DNA of 64,000 nt, from contig NC_134354.1 of assembly GCF_048569485.1 (NCBI RefSeq), forward strand, positions 441,543,279-441,607,278, given 5' to 3'. Under the pieces are notes generated by a model. That model worked only from the letters and a program-made list of their open reading frames with translations, did no database searches and was not told the DNA's origin. The stretch is from Anomaloglossus baeobatrachus. Lineage: Eukaryota > Chordata > Amphibia > Anura > Aromobatidae. The translations under genes were made by a program, and so were the position numbers. This document shows, piece by piece, positions 51,296 through 62,904 of the stretch (the stretch's first letter is position 1; each line of letters starts with the position of its first letter).

Positions 51296-52249
51296 TGATG
51301 CGCTCACGGGGTCTGGGGGTTACTCGTCACCGGGCCAATGTAGGGGGTTGGGATGTCACAGCGGCCAGGCCCGGCTGCGAGAGATATCCTCAGGGGCAGA
51401 TGTAGCGCAGTTCGGTTGGTGCAGCTCTCCACAGGCAGAGCTCAGGCCCCAGGGATGTTGGGAGTAGTAGTCTCCTGCTGCTGTGCAGGATTGTACAACA
51501 CAGGGGTTACAGTCAAAGTTCTTTACTCACTGAAGTATCACTGCCTCTGCAGTGCTGGGTCCCACTGTCATGGGCTCCAGTCGATTCCAGATAGTTCAGA
51601 GGTCAGATACGGTGCTTCTTTCTGTGAGTCCTTCCTTCTTGCGCTGTGATGTGAGGGTCCCAGTGGCTTGAAGCTACGCTGAGACCCTCTGCCTTGTGTT
51701 GGGTCCGGTTCCCACAAATATGGCAGGCAGCGCGAGTCCTTTATTGGTGCCGCTCTGTTGTCACGGCTCTTGGCTCTAGTATGCTGCTGTGCCTCGGGCA
51801 CTTAGTGTGGGCCAGGAGACTTGCAGTCTCCTGCCCTGTGGATTCTGCTGTCGAGACCTGAAGTACCCACGCAGCCTAGGGCTCTGCACCCTGTTTTCTG
51901 CCCTCAGTCCTGAGGGAGCTATGGCGCAGCTCTCTCCTCAGCGACCGTCTTCTCTCCACTCCTCACTTGTTCCTTGTCTGTCTCCGACTGTCTGTGTGTG
52001 TGTCGCCTTCCCCCCTTCATGAAACTCCACCCCCCTAGGTTTCTGAACTAGTGGGTGGGAGGTCCCTTACTTTGTGATGGCCACCCCCAGGACCCTACCC
52101 TAACCAAGTCACAGTGGGGGGGGGGATGGACTGTGTGTTGTGTGGATTGTGGTGGTTAACGGCAATGACCTCCTCCGTACCCAGGATGAATACCGCACCT
52201 CAACCAAGGTGCAATACCCTGTGGCGACTGAAGGCTCAGGGGCACCACA
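51296..52249 (-). mobile_element. Solo LTR, tgtggtgcccctgagc type
   Basis: 954 bp on the minus strand from tgtggtgcccctgagccttc to the tgatgcgctcacgg edge. The target gtag is duplicated (51292-51295 and 52250-52253). Close in sequence to 25451-26531. Lies about 370 bp upstream of the upk3-like start codon. Confidence 0.75.
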
Positions 52250-52389
52250 GTAGGAACGCTCCAAACAGGAGACTGCAAGTCCATCTGAACTGTACAGCCA
52301 GCGTTAACAGCTCCTCGATCAACTTGGATGAATACATCACAGCCCTAGTATATGGCAGCTTGGGTTTATTTACTTCTGAAGGCATCTGA

Positions 52390-53520
52390 GATTAGTTGTT
52401 TTTTTTGCACTGATGGTTCATCTGTGACCTTGGGGGTGCTTCCCCGAATCCATCTCACTATTAGTGAGTACATACAACGTAATATACATCAAGGTTAAAA
52501 GGTTATCTATACTGACCCAGTATTGGTAGCGAGCCTTCTGAGTATACTACTGGAGATTAAGGTCCATATTCCTACCGTGGGATACCAGTTAGATCATCAT
52601 CCCACAGGGAGAAAATTGGATCTTTTTATCAAAGAAGAATGAAGCAGATGGTTATACGAAATTGGAATTAAAATGATCAGGAGAAGATATAAATATGATT
52701 CATATGAACCAGAAAATCACTCTGGCCTATTATTGCTTAATGTGAATAGCGATTTATATCTAAAGTGGCTGAGGATGGACTTATCTCTTTACTAGACATA
52801 TGTGACTACATCAGAAAATTATCTGTTGAACCCCTGATGAACCTCGTCTATTGTCGAGGGGAAACGCGTCGGGTCATTCTCATTTGTGGGTTTAAATATT
52901 AGAGTTGGAGTGTGGATTTATTTAGCTCCATGCAGGAATGATTTTTTTTATATATTTCTGAGATATGAAGGAACTACATTCGGGTATCAATGTCCTATAC
53001 TAGTGAGTACCCCCGGAGGGTGCTACAGTTAATCAATTTTTGGTTTACCTGATCAACTTGACCTAACTATGAACTATTGCATGTAATTTAGTTTTTGATT
53101 TGAGATCAATTTTGGTGTACCAAGATAAGGATAGATCTAATTGATGCATCTAAGATCATTTTCAAAGTACTAATATGTGGATTATTTTCACTTGGTTACA
53201 TGGAATCCTTTATTGATATCTATATCTGGCCTCTTTAAGCAAGAGTAGGTACCAGGTCTATATGAGACCTACAGTAGACAGGACATTGATAGTTATATAT
53301 CGACATTAAGGGCTTAAGAACAGAGAGGTCCTCTCTGAGATCTATTGCCTTAAGAACAGAGAAAGAAAATCTCCCCTGCTGTTTGAGATAGTATTTCCCA
53401 TAAATTGGTTTTAACACTGCGTGGAGATTTGTTTTATTCCACATGAGCATTGTAGCTGTATATTTAATCAGGGTTTTCCCGTTTTAACAATGTATATTAA
53501 TAAAGATGTTTTTTAACAAT
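52390..53520 (+). mobile_element. Penelope-like UTR segment with hammerhead
   Basis: Non-coding segment holding a hammerhead core at 52830-52874 and ending in tatattaataaagatgtttttt, as a retroelement 3' end would. No reverse transcriptase is seen, so the Penelope assignment rests on the ribozyme type. Edges approximate. Confidence 0.45.
52830..52874 (+). ncRNA. Hammerhead ribozyme, minimal type I
   Basis: Stem I accc (52830-52833)/gggt (52871-52874), CTGATGA at 52834-52840, stem II cctcg (52842-52846)/cgagg (52855-52859) with loop tctattgt, GAAA at 52861-52864, stem III within acgcgt (2 bp with a tiny loop) and cleavage after C 52870. An A/G mismatch sits at the inner end of stem II. The very short stem III is what is known for Penelope-element hammerheads. 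Confidence 0.7.
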
Positions 53521-53569
53521 TGGTCTGTGATATTAAAAGCACCACAGTAGTATACGAGGGACAATTTAG

Positions 53570-53822
53570 ACTGGATAACTATGGCCATGGAACAACCACC
53601 GATTGGCTACACGTAAGCCAATGGACAATTATTTAATGGTCTGTTTAGACAGTGACTTTCATGCACACAGAATGATTGTCAATAGGATTATTCTGGGTGA
53701 ATATAACATTATTTTCTCTACAGCACATATCCTGTTTACACAGGACAATGTGCTGCTCAAAATTATAATTTTTAAGCTTGCTTAAAAATAATCTCCCTTG
53801 ATGAACGAGTGCTTTGCTTGTT
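53570..53822. mobile_element. MITE-like fragment
   Basis: Contains ttaagcttgcttaaaaat and a tgaacgagtgctttgcttgttc end. The same words (ttaagcttgcttgaaaat, gaacaagcaaaacgcttgtt) occur at 35525-35580 in intron 4, so this is a dispersed family. Confidence 0.4.
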
Positions 53823-54424
53823 CTTGAACAACTCTTCTAATAATTGTTTTCACTCCTCTGCCTGAAATCTGGCGGGTAGGACCTGGTCGTGTCCTGTTTA
53901 TGGTCAAATTATGTTCTTTTCATTTCCAATTTATTACCCCAACAGTGCTAACTGAAACCTTCAGCAGTTTAAAAATTCTTCTGTAACCAATGGCCTCAGT
54001 ATGTTTTGCAACCATAAGTTTGTAAAGGTCTTGAGATAGCTCACTGCTTTTACACATCATGAGATGCTTCTTGTGGGGCACCTTGGTAATGAGATACCTT
54101 TTTATAGGCCATCAGTTAAACCAGTTGATATTATTTTTCACTAATTGGCAGGATTGCTTTCTAATTACTGATAGATTTCAGCTATTGTCATGAGCTTCCA
54201 TGGCCCTTCATTCTTCCTGTGTTTAATACTTTTTCCCTGTGTCATTTCTCATTATTACACATACCTTAATTCATGGACATCTATGGTTTGATATTTTTTT
54301 GCCTGTGTGGATTGGATGGGTTGTTACCGACATCTGGTGAGAAATCCATGTCAATAGCACCTTTAGAAATATATTTATGTACAAAATTGGTGATGTATTC
54401 AATACTTATTTTACACACTGTATA
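53823..54424 (-). pseudogene. Tc1-like relic, 5' part
   Basis: On the minus strand it starts cagtgtgtaaaataagtattgaatac and encodes broken N-terminal transposase text (SSELSQDLYKLMVAKH-like, HTEAIGYRRIFKLL). Same family as 48000-49400. The C-terminal half is absent. Confidence 0.65.
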
Positions 54425-55066
54425 ACTGACTACTTAAAGCTGAATAACCCTTCAAAATACTGTTAGAGCCAAGAATCACAACAACAAAATATAAACGATT
54501 TTACAATTATGATATGAAATAATGATTTATAGTAATTTGAGAATCTGGTACACTGATATAAACTTATATAATAACTGATGAATAACGAGTATAAAATATT
54601 ACAGAAGCTAAAAAAAGTCACTGTAGCAAAATGGTATCTCATTGATACGCATTCATGTTCAGGTTTATGAGAAGTATTTATTGGTCTTGAATCTGGATTT
54701 CTCAGAACCAGAAGGTTTAATAACAGTAGCAATGAATATTATTAAAAACAAATTATATAGTAGTCATTGCAATACAATTAGTAAATGAATGGTATAAAGA
54801 CATTTAAGAAAGTATAAACTATGGAATCTAGCTCATCATCATACTTAGAAATGCTGATTTCCTTGCTCTCTCATAGCAATTAATTAAGCTCCATCTGAAA
54901 AAAAAAAAATCTATTTTATGATGATTTGTAATTTGAAATAAAAGGTTATTCCCAGGAAAATAAAAAAAAAATATTTTATTGCATGTGAACAAGGTATGTC
55001 AGAAATGCCAGAATGGGCAAATCCCATTTGTGTGTATAATTTCTCAGTGCTGCCACCTCTATATCT
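54425..55066. other. No gene recognised
   Basis: AT-rich sequence with A runs at 54899-54909 and 54961-54970. Nothing identifiable. Confidence 0.45.
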
Positions 55067-55631
55067 AAAGGCTGCTTTACATGCTGCAACATCGCTGCCG
55101 ATGTCGTTAGCGATCGCACCCACCCCCGTCGTTTGTGCATCACGGGCAAATCGCTGCCCGTGGAGAACAATATCGTTAGGACGCGTTAAACGGACTTACC
55201 TTCCTAACGACGTCGCTGTGGCCATCGAACAACCTCTTTTTTAATGGGGAGGTTCGTGCGGCATCACAGCGACGTCACACAGCGGCCCACCAATAGAAGC
55301 GGAGGGGCGGAGAGCAGCCACACTAACAACACGCCCACTTCATTGTCGGAGGACGCAGGAACGCTGTTGTTCGTCGTTCCTGGGGGTGTCACACGTAGCG
55401 ATGTGTGCTGCCTCAGGAACGACAAACAACCTGCGTCCAGCACGATCAACGACATTTGGAAAATGAACGACGTGTCAACGATCAACAATTTGGTGAGTAT
55501 TTGTGATCGTTAGCGGTCGCTCCTAGGTGTCACACGCAACGACGTCGCTAACGATGCCAGATGTGCGCCACGAATTCTGTGACCCCCGACGACATATCGT
55601 TAGATACATCGCTGCGTGTAAAGCGGCCTTA
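55067..55631. mobile_element. hAT-like MITE, gctgctttacatgctgcaacatcgc family
   Basis: Ends aaggctgctttacatgctgc and gcgtgtaaagcggcctt are inverted. The inside has many acgacgtcgct words. It resembles in style, but is a different subfamily from, 23808-24408 and 46689-47281. Confidence 0.65.
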
Positions 55632-55839
55632 AGTGTCTTTACAATGTAGCCACTTAAAATCTTATTTTTTATCTCCCAGTACTATAAGGGTACTTTCCCA
55701 TGATCACTGCTTTTTGAGTTTTTGACAATACAGAATTTCTGCACCAATTTCGCGCCTTAGTTTACTTTCATTTTTGTATGCGTTTTTTGATCAATGCGTT
55801 TTTGTATGCTTTTTTGTCTGAAAATTTGGATGTCCCAAT

Positions 55840-56466
55840 CCTATAGTAATTTTCCCAAGCCTTATCCCCATCCCATAGTAATGTGCGCACTTTGGCCCCC
55901 ACCTGTAGTAATGGGGGGGGAGCAGTGGCTGAAAGGGGGCAGTGGCTATATCTTACCGATCGCTCTCCTCACCTTCCACAGACGGCGGAGTGAAGCTGAG
56001 GGGGCGGTCTCCGGCCCCAGATCCACAGTGATTGGAGAGATCGGTCACAAGGCTGGTCTCTCCAATCAGAGCTGGGGGTGGGTGAAACAGAGGTTACCCA
56101 GCTCCAGCCATTGATCAGAGCTATAGCTGCACTGATCATAGCTGGATTTCAATGTTTCCACCATTTTCAATGGCTGAAACATTACAGTGGCAACCATTTT
56201 CAATGGCTGAAACATTACAGTGGCTGTGATTGGCTGAGCGGCGTTCGTCAGCCAATCACAGCTTCCATAGGTCCGGGGAGGAGACACCACCCCTTCTGAG
56301 GTCAGGCAGAGGTCCCTTCCTCCCCGAATCTAAGGTATTTGCAGCGATCACAGCCACTGGGGCTCCGGGGCTGCGATTTCGCCATGACGTACTGGGTATG
56401 TCATGGGTCCTTAAGTACCAGGGAGCCATGATGTACCCAGTACGTCATAAGTCGCTAAGGGGTTAA
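55840..56466 (-). mobile_element. TTAA DNA transposon fragment, ttaaccccttagcgac family
   Basis: On the minus strand it begins ttaaccccttagcgacttatg at 56466 and continues through cccagtacgtcat pairs, gctgtgattggctgac and a 37-bp-type duplicate (gtttcagccattgaaaatgg twice near 56155-56221). The other end is not found. Confidence 0.6.
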
Positions 56467-56499
56467 TGTGCAGTGCTTCACATACACACACAAAAAAAC

Positions 56500-56823
56500 C
56501 AAAACACCATTCTTCTCACCTGTCCCACGCTCCCTCGGCTGGCTCATCTCTGCTTCATGCGGCCCCCAGGCTCGTGCCCCTGGTGACTATCGCGGCAGGA
56601 GCAGGGGCCGCAGCCACTGTCAGTGATTTATGTCAGATGATTTGTTGATGATGGTGATGATTTGATTGCGAGAACGCAGCGCCGGCAATACAATCCTCAC
56701 ATAAAGCGCCGCCAGTGGCTGCTGCACCTGCCGCGATACTCACCGGGGGCACGGGTCTGGGGGCCACACGAAGCAGCCTGAGGGGCCGCATGTGATCCGA
56801 GGGCCACGTGTTTGAGAGCCCTG
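56500..56823. mobile_element. hAT fragment with internal palindrome
   Basis: The right end, read inverted, is cagggctctcaaacacgtggccc, a hAT-type terminus. Arms 56560-56618 (ggcccccaggctcgtgcccc..gcggcaggagc) and 56710-56765 are imperfectly inverted. Left end not resolved. Confidence 0.5.
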
Positions 56824-57134
56824 GCATAAGGTATACCTGTAAAAGTAAATGGTCCTGGTGCCACGTCCACGTCCCGACACATGCAACTGCCTTTGAATTG
56901 CTCTGTGACACACCTCGTATAATGTGCATTTAATTTACCAAAACAGCTTCTAGTTAGTTCATGAGGTGGTGATCACAATTATTTATTGTACACCTTTCAT
57001 GATGGGTGCTTACATATTTTGTCTACATTTTGGCAGTTTATTTTGTTGCTGGTGTGTATAATCTGTTTACTGGGTCTACATCCAGACATTTTTTCTTGCT
57101 GTGGTCCATTTACCTGGTTAGCATCTAGACAGTT

Positions 57135-58196
57135 TGTATTTACTTCCCTGTTGGTGTTGTGTCATCCCAAGGGATACCGCTCTAGCTTCAGGGACGCCAT
57201 AGGACCTTCTTCTGAATATTTGGCAATAGGTAAGTTAGTTTTTATTTTCGTGACGCCACTCACGGTTTGCGGTCAGGGATTTGGGTGACCGCCACTGCAG
57301 TTTTAATGAACAACTGGGGCTGATGGAGTCTGCAGTCGGATGGTGTGGCCTCCCGTGAATGAGGCTGGCCCCAGGGGCTCAGGTGTGTAGAACAACAGGT
57401 CCCAGAATAACTCAGGCAGAGTCCAACAGTCTTTAACTGATTTTACTCACTGTGCTGTTGTTGTGAGCTGACCCGGGCGATGCTGCAATAAACCAGGTGA
57501 AACCAGGTATCCTTTGGGCCAGTCTGAGGGTAACAGGTAGCTCGCCGTCCTAGCACTTCTGTTTTCGGATAACCCCTGACCTGAAGTACCGTGGGTTTAT
57601 CCAGGCAACTGCCTTTTCTCCCCCGTGTTCAGCCCGTTTGCCGGCAGCGTGGACCAAGGAAAATGGCTTTAGGCTCTGTCTCCTTTATGGGTCCCTGCGT
57701 TGCTGCTGAGGCTCGACCTGTCAGGTTGGTGAGGTACCTGTAGTTGACCTCACCGGCAGGTTTAGCAGATAGTTAAACTAGAGTCTGCTCTAGGGACCTG
57801 TAACCCCGTGCATGCCTAGTCACCAGGAGCACCTCTTTCTATCACTACCTGGGACCGTTCTCCCCTGCCAACTGTCACTACACCGCGCAGGGTCTGACTA
57901 GTGGCAGCGCGCGCATCTCCTAGTAACCGGCACGCTCCACCACCAGACTGGCTCTCCTTTCTTTCCTTACAGCCTCTGCACTTTAGCTCCCAGACCCTCC
58001 GCTCCACCTCTTGAAAAGAGTTGAAAGCTAGCCCCCCTCTGGAAACTACCCAAGTGTCCCCTCTAAAGGTGTGGGAGACCTGGTTGCTATGTGTCTGTGC
58101 ATACACACCTCATTCTGGCCTTTAGGATTACCTGGAAGTACTGTCCCAGCATGGGTGCAGTACTCAGTGGTGCCTGACCAGGTCAGGGGCGCCACA
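57135..58196 (-). mobile_element. Solo LTR related to the cold-shock element's LTR
   Basis: Shares with 7476-8622 the blocks cgtgacgccactc, gaccgccactgcag, ggctgatgg, accggcaggttt and tgggtgcagtactcagtggtgcctgac.aggtcaggggcgccaca, but is clearly diverged. The target ttgt appears at 57134-57137 and 58197-58200. Left edge uncertain by a few bases. Confidence 0.75.
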
Positions 58197-58750
58197 TTGT
58201 CTGCAACTAGTATTTTCACCACTTGGTTTATATCAACTGCTTTATACCTATATACCATTATTGCAGTTCTCACATATGTATATATTTTTGATATTCATGT
58301 GGATATATTATGATACTTTGAACATATCTGTTGCTGGTCCTGTAACACGTCCTATCGTCCCTAATTTTATTATTACCACTCTATGAAGCACCTTGTTGTA
58401 TCTATTTTGCTGTAAAAATAAAAATAAAAAATTCATATATGGTACCTTGAGTCACTTTTTTCAACCAGTATGGTGGTTGGTACTATGGGTTTCAATGGTT
58501 TGCATTCTGTAGCATTTCAGAGGGCAACTGTCTTTTTTTGTAATTGTATGTCATCATCTTCAGTTATGCACCTATTCCCATTGCATATTCGGGAGTACTC
58601 AGTACAACCTTGGCATGGCTTAAGAGTTCTGTGGCCTTCACATTTCTTTGTTTTTCAACTATTTCTACCTTTATCTAGCTCTTGTAAAGCCAGAACACTC
58701 AATTAAGGAAATAGAGGGTGAGATAGGTAGAAAACAATTATGTAGGAAGG
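58197..58750. other. Unassigned; interrupted AT-rich repeat
   Basis: Sequence on both sides of the solo LTR (56930-57134 and 58201-58440) looks like one AT-rich element ending in aaaataaaaataaaaaatt. No frame recognised. Confidence 0.35.
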
Positions 58751-59260
58751 TGCACTGAATTGTTTGGCCATGCCAAGAGTGCCCAGAGTGCCTTTACTAG
58801 GTTTCAACAGTCATTTAATGGTGACAAACTCACATTGTAGCTTTGTAATGTTATTTGCCAAACATATTTGTAGTGCACCTGCTGGTGCCTCTGAGGTTCC
58901 ATGAACCTCAAGGTGTAGGATGCTCCAGAGGTTTGCAATTGTGCATAACATACTGCACAGCTACCCCTAAAAAGCGCTCACAAGCACAAATGGCTGCAGT
59001 GGACCCAGATATACATGATGACTGATTTGAAGACAGTTTTGGTTACTAGTGAGTGCCGTTCAATCCTAGGTAGTCCAAATGGATGAAGTAGTGGAAGGTT
59101 GGTAGATGGCCATCATGTCCCAGCATGGCTTCAACATCCACAAGGAGGAAGGAGAGTCATATTTTGGGCTGCAGTCATTGGGAGAGAGCTAATAGACCCC
59201 TTATGGGTGCCTGAATGTGTGAAAATGACCTCGGCAAAGTATACAGAGTTACTGATTGAA

Positions 59261-59520
59261 AGTGATGAGTGAGCACTACCATACTCGGGTGCTCTGTACT
59301 CATAACGACCAGTTGGATGCTCAAATGGGCGTGACTCACATACCCGAGTATAATGGAAGGCAATGGCAAACTCTCAAGCTTTTTTCCGTATTTCCCAGAA
59401 AAAAGCTCATGTTTCTGATTGACTTGCATTCTACTTGGGTACTTGATTCACACCCATTCGAGCATCTAACTGCTTGTTGAATTCTTAAGCACCTGAGCAT
59501 GGTAGTGTTCACTCATCACT
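59261..59520. mobile_element. 260-bp MITE with 33-bp inverted ends
   Basis: agtgatgagtgagcactaccatactcgggtgct at the left matches the inverse of the right end with three differences. Cleanly interrupts the mariner relic. Confidence 0.75.
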
Positions 59521-59966
59521 ACTGACTGACCATTTTTTCCATGGTACTAAAATAGGAATGTAGTAAAATCATATTCATGCATGGCAATGTACCAACTCAT
59601 TCTGCAAATAATTCCTCTGATATTGGCATAAAAGGAGATAAACTCATGATGTGGCCACCATCTTCCTCTGACCTCAACCCTATTGAGAACCTTTGAAGCA
59701 TCATAAAGCAAAATATCAATGAGGTTGGGACCACGGGGGAACACTATTCTCCTTAAGGAGACTTTGCAAGCCAGTCTGGCTGCCAGGTAAGGGGACTTAT
59801 AGCTGCAATGCCCCTCTGGGAAATATTCAAATTGTCTCTCCAGTAAAGGAGACAAACTCTAGCACAGCGCCACCTATTGGAAGTAGCGATCCTAAAAGTC
59901 ACAAGTGGATTTTCAACAATCCTTTGCAATATGACTCAGGATATATAAGCCAGATCAGAATCCCAA

Positions 59967-60012
59967 TTTGCAGACACGGTGTTTCGGGGTGCTTGCCCCT
60001 CGTCAGTGCAAA
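59967..60012 (-). ncRNA. Hammerhead ribozyme copy 1
   Basis: Inverted copy of the ribozyme at 60225-60270, same core, same stems, on the minus strand. Confidence 0.8.
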
Positions 60013-60224
60013 GTATGGGGGTGTCTGATCTGGCTCATGAGAAAGCTATGTGGGGACCACGGGGGAACACTATTCTCCTTAAGGAGACTTTGCAAGCCAG
60101 TCTGGCTGCCAGGTAAGGGGACTTATAGCTTATAGACTGGCTTGCAAAGTCTCCTTAAGGAGAATAGTGTTCCCCCGTGGTCCCCACATAGCTTTCTCAT
60201 GAGCCAGATCAGACACCCCCATAC

Positions 60225-60270
60225 TTTGCACTGACGAGGGGCAAGCACCCCGAAACACCGTGTCTGCAAA
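60225..60270 (+). ncRNA. Hammerhead ribozyme copy 2
   Basis: Stem I tttgca (60225-60230) with tgcaaa (60265-60270); CTGACGA 60231-60237; stem II gggg/cccc with loop caagca; GAAA 60252-60255; stem III acac..gtgt type hairpin; cleavage expected after the C at 60264. Every invariant core base of CUGANGA and GAAA is present. Confidence 0.85.
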
Positions 60271-60550
60271 TTGGGATTCTGATCTGGCTTATATATCCTG
60301 AGTCATATTGCAAAGGATTGTTGAAAATCCACTTGTGACTTTTAGGATCGCTACTTCCAATAGGTGGCGCTGTGCTAGAGTTTGTCTCCTTTACTGGAGA
60401 GACAATTTGAATATTTCCCAGAGGGGCATTGCAGCTATAAGTCCCCTTACCTGGCAGCCAGACTGGCTTGCAAAGTCTCCTTAAGGAGAATAGTGTTCCC
60501 CCGTGGTCCCCACATAGCTTTCTCATGAGCCAGATCAGACACCCCCATAC

Positions 60551-60596
60551 TTTGCACTGACGAGGGGCAAGCACCCCGAAACACCGTGTCTGCAAA
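60551..60596 (+). ncRNA. Hammerhead ribozyme copy 3
   Basis: Identical to copy 2 at an offset of 326 bp. Two direct copies would release a 326-nt unit RNA if both cleave. Confidence 0.85.
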
Positions 60597-61178
60597 TTGG
60601 GATTCTGATCTGGCTTATATATCCTGAGTCATATTGCAAAGGATTGTTGAAAATCCACTTGTGACTTTTAGGATCGCTACTTCCAATAGGTGGCGCTGTG
60701 CTAGAGTTTGTCTCCTTTACTGGAGAGACAATATGAGGTTGGGAAGCAGTTAACATCAAAATATCAGCTCTGGGAGGCTATTCTGAAATCCTGCAAATAA
60801 ATTTAAACAGAAACCATCCAAAGGCTCACAAGTTCCATGGAAACAAGAATTGTGAAGGGGTTATCAAAGAAGGGGTCCTATGTTAACATCTAACTCGTCT
60901 TGTTAAGATGTTTTTGATTGGAAAAGCTTTTGATTTCAGTAAATGTGACCTTAATGCTGCAAATTCAACAAATGACTATTTTCTTTCCTTTATAACCTAT
61001 AAAATATTTGGATAATCTGTTGTGCATAATAATTTGGAAGTGTTTTTTAGGTTTTTTTTAGTATTGAAAAGAAGATTTCTATCATTGGAAGGTTTGTCCA
61101 ATAATATATGATCTATACTCTAGTGGTAAAGGATTTGAACATTATGCTGACTCATTTGTATTGACCATTTAGGAAATA

Positions 61179-61943
61179 CAGTGGAACTTCGCCTAACAAG
61201 TAACCCAGCTAGCGAGTATTTCGCTTAATGAGCAAAGCTTGCTGTAAATTTTTAACTCAGTTTACAAGCAAGCTTTGCCATATGAGAAAAATACCCACAG
61301 CACACACTTCCGTTTCCGTACATCCACCGCGCTTTAACCCGCTCTTGCAATCCGCACAAACATGCACAAACACACACAAGCATGCACAAACACACACAAG
61401 CACACACAAACACACATAAGCACGCACGCACACACACATATTATGCTCACCTTATCTTCCATTCCATCGCCGGCCTCATGGTTCTTGTAGTTCGCCACTA
61501 CAGGATGTGTATTGGGTAACCATCGCGACGATGGAGGAACTTCCACTGTCAGCTGCTACTCAAAGGCAGCACACTGGCCAATTAGAGGCAAGCGGCTCCT
61601 GCCTTTGACATCAGCGCTCTGGCAGTGGAAGTTCCTCCCTCGTCACAATGGTTACCCGATACACATCCTGTACCGGCGAACTGCAAGATCCAGGAGGCCG
61701 TCGATGGAATGGAAGGTAAGGTGAGCATAATATGTGTGTGTGCGTGTTTGTGTGTGTTTGTGCGTGTTTGTACGTGTGTGGAATGGCACAATAGGGGACC
61801 AGGATGGGACATTTAACAAGTTGTGGAACGAATTGTCTGCATTGTAATGATTTCCTATGGGAAATTTTGCTTTGCTGAATGAGTAACTTGGTTAACAAGC
61901 GCACTCCCACAATGGATTGTTCTTGTTAACCAAGGTTCCACTG
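61179..61943. mobile_element. Mariner-type MITE with large internal palindrome
   Basis: Ends cagtggaacttcgcctaac and ttgttaaccaaggttccactg, TA at both flanks (61177-61178, 61944-61945). Inside, a (ca)n-rich arm 61360-61520 and a (gt)n-rich arm 61660-61775 are imperfectly inverted, including ttatgctcaccttatcttccattccatcg and its inverse. Confidence 0.75.
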
Positions 61944-61989
61944 TAACAGAAAAATTATTATATGCATAAGAATTTGTAACACGTTGCAC

Positions 61990-62859
61990 TGAACAAAAAT
62001 ATAAACACAACACTTTTGCTTTTGTTTCCATTTTTCATGAGCTGAACTCAAAGATTTAAGACTTTTTTTATATCCAAAAAAGGTCCTTTTCTCTCAAATA
62101 TTGTTCACAAATTTGTCTAAATCTGTGTCAGTGAGCCCTTCTCCTGTGTGACATATCAAGTAACTGGTGTGACCATCATTTGTCTCATGCAGTGTAACAC
62201 ATCTCCTTGGCATACAGTAGTTATTGATTTTGGCCTGTGGAATGTTGGTCCACACTTCAATGGCTGCGCGAAGTTGCTGGATATTGGCAGGAACTTGAAC
62301 ACGTTGTCATGGATGCCAATCCAGAACATCCCAAACATGCTCAATGGGTGACATGTCCGGTGAGTACGATGGCCATGCAAGGACTGGGATGTTTTCAGCT
62401 TCCATGAATTGTGTATAGATCCTTGCAATATGGGGCCATGTATTATCAGCTGCAACATGAGATGATGGTCGTGGATAAATGGCAAAACAATTGGCCTCTG
62501 GATTTTATCACGGTATTTCTGTGCACTCAAAATGGCACCAAGAAACTGCACATGTGTTCATTGTCCATAACATATGCCTGCCCATACTATAACCACCACC
62601 ATGGGCACTCTAGTCACAATGTTGACATCAGCAAACCGCTCACCCACACAACACCATACACAGTCGGCTGCCATCTGCCCTGTACAGTAGAAATCGGGAT
62701 TCATTCATGAAGAGAACACCTCTTCACTGTACCAGATGCCATTCAATGCAAGTAGTCACTCACTCGCGTTGTTTATGACAATGAACTGCAGTTTTAGATC
62801 TTAGAGGTCAGCTCATGAAAAATAGGAGCAAAACCAAAAGGTGTTCATATTTTTAGTCA

Positions 62860-62861
<2 letters not shown>
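61990..62861 (-). pseudogene. Tc1-like relic, ctgaacaaaaatataaac family
   Basis: Left end ctgaacaaaaatataaacacaacacttttg and right end reading ctgactaaaaatatgaacaccttttgg inverted. The minus strand encodes broken DDE C-terminal text (SPIEHVWDVLDWHP, VPANIQQLRAAIEVW). Stops and deletions; a widespread vertebrate Tc1 family. Confidence 0.75.

Positions 62862-62901
<40 letters not shown>
62862..62901. repeat. (TA)n microsatellite between two Tc1 elements
   Basis: About 20 TA units. TA tracts are natural targets for Tc1 elements. Confidence 0.9.

Positions 62902-62903
<2 letters not shown>

Positions 62904-62904
<1 letters not shown>

Larger units (their letters stand above)
59731..60732. mobile_element. 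Hammerhead-bearing snap-back retroelement, 326-bp units
   Basis: A 12-bp target atgaggttggga is duplicated (59719-59730, 60733-60744). Inside, a 326-bp unit is present about 1.2 times inverted (59731 to about 60130) and then about 1.85 times direct (60131-60732). For example ctgacgaggggcaagc lies at 60231 and 60557, and ccacgggggaacac at 59731 and 60057. Each unit holds one hammerhead. No protein is encoded. The layout fits a Penelope terminal-repeat derivative or an animal retrozyme. Confidence 0.75.
58960..60960 (+). pseudogene. Tc1/mariner relic with two later insertions
   Basis: Broken transposase text reads, in order, RRVIFWAAVIGRELIDPLWV (59150 region), GTNSFCK..DIG-like sequence, SDLNPIENL (about 59670-59697) and IKQNINEVGKQLTSKYQLW (across the insertion). 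A MITE (59261-59520) and a hammerhead element (59731-60732) interrupt it. Stops and frameshifts mark it as old. Confidence 0.6.
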
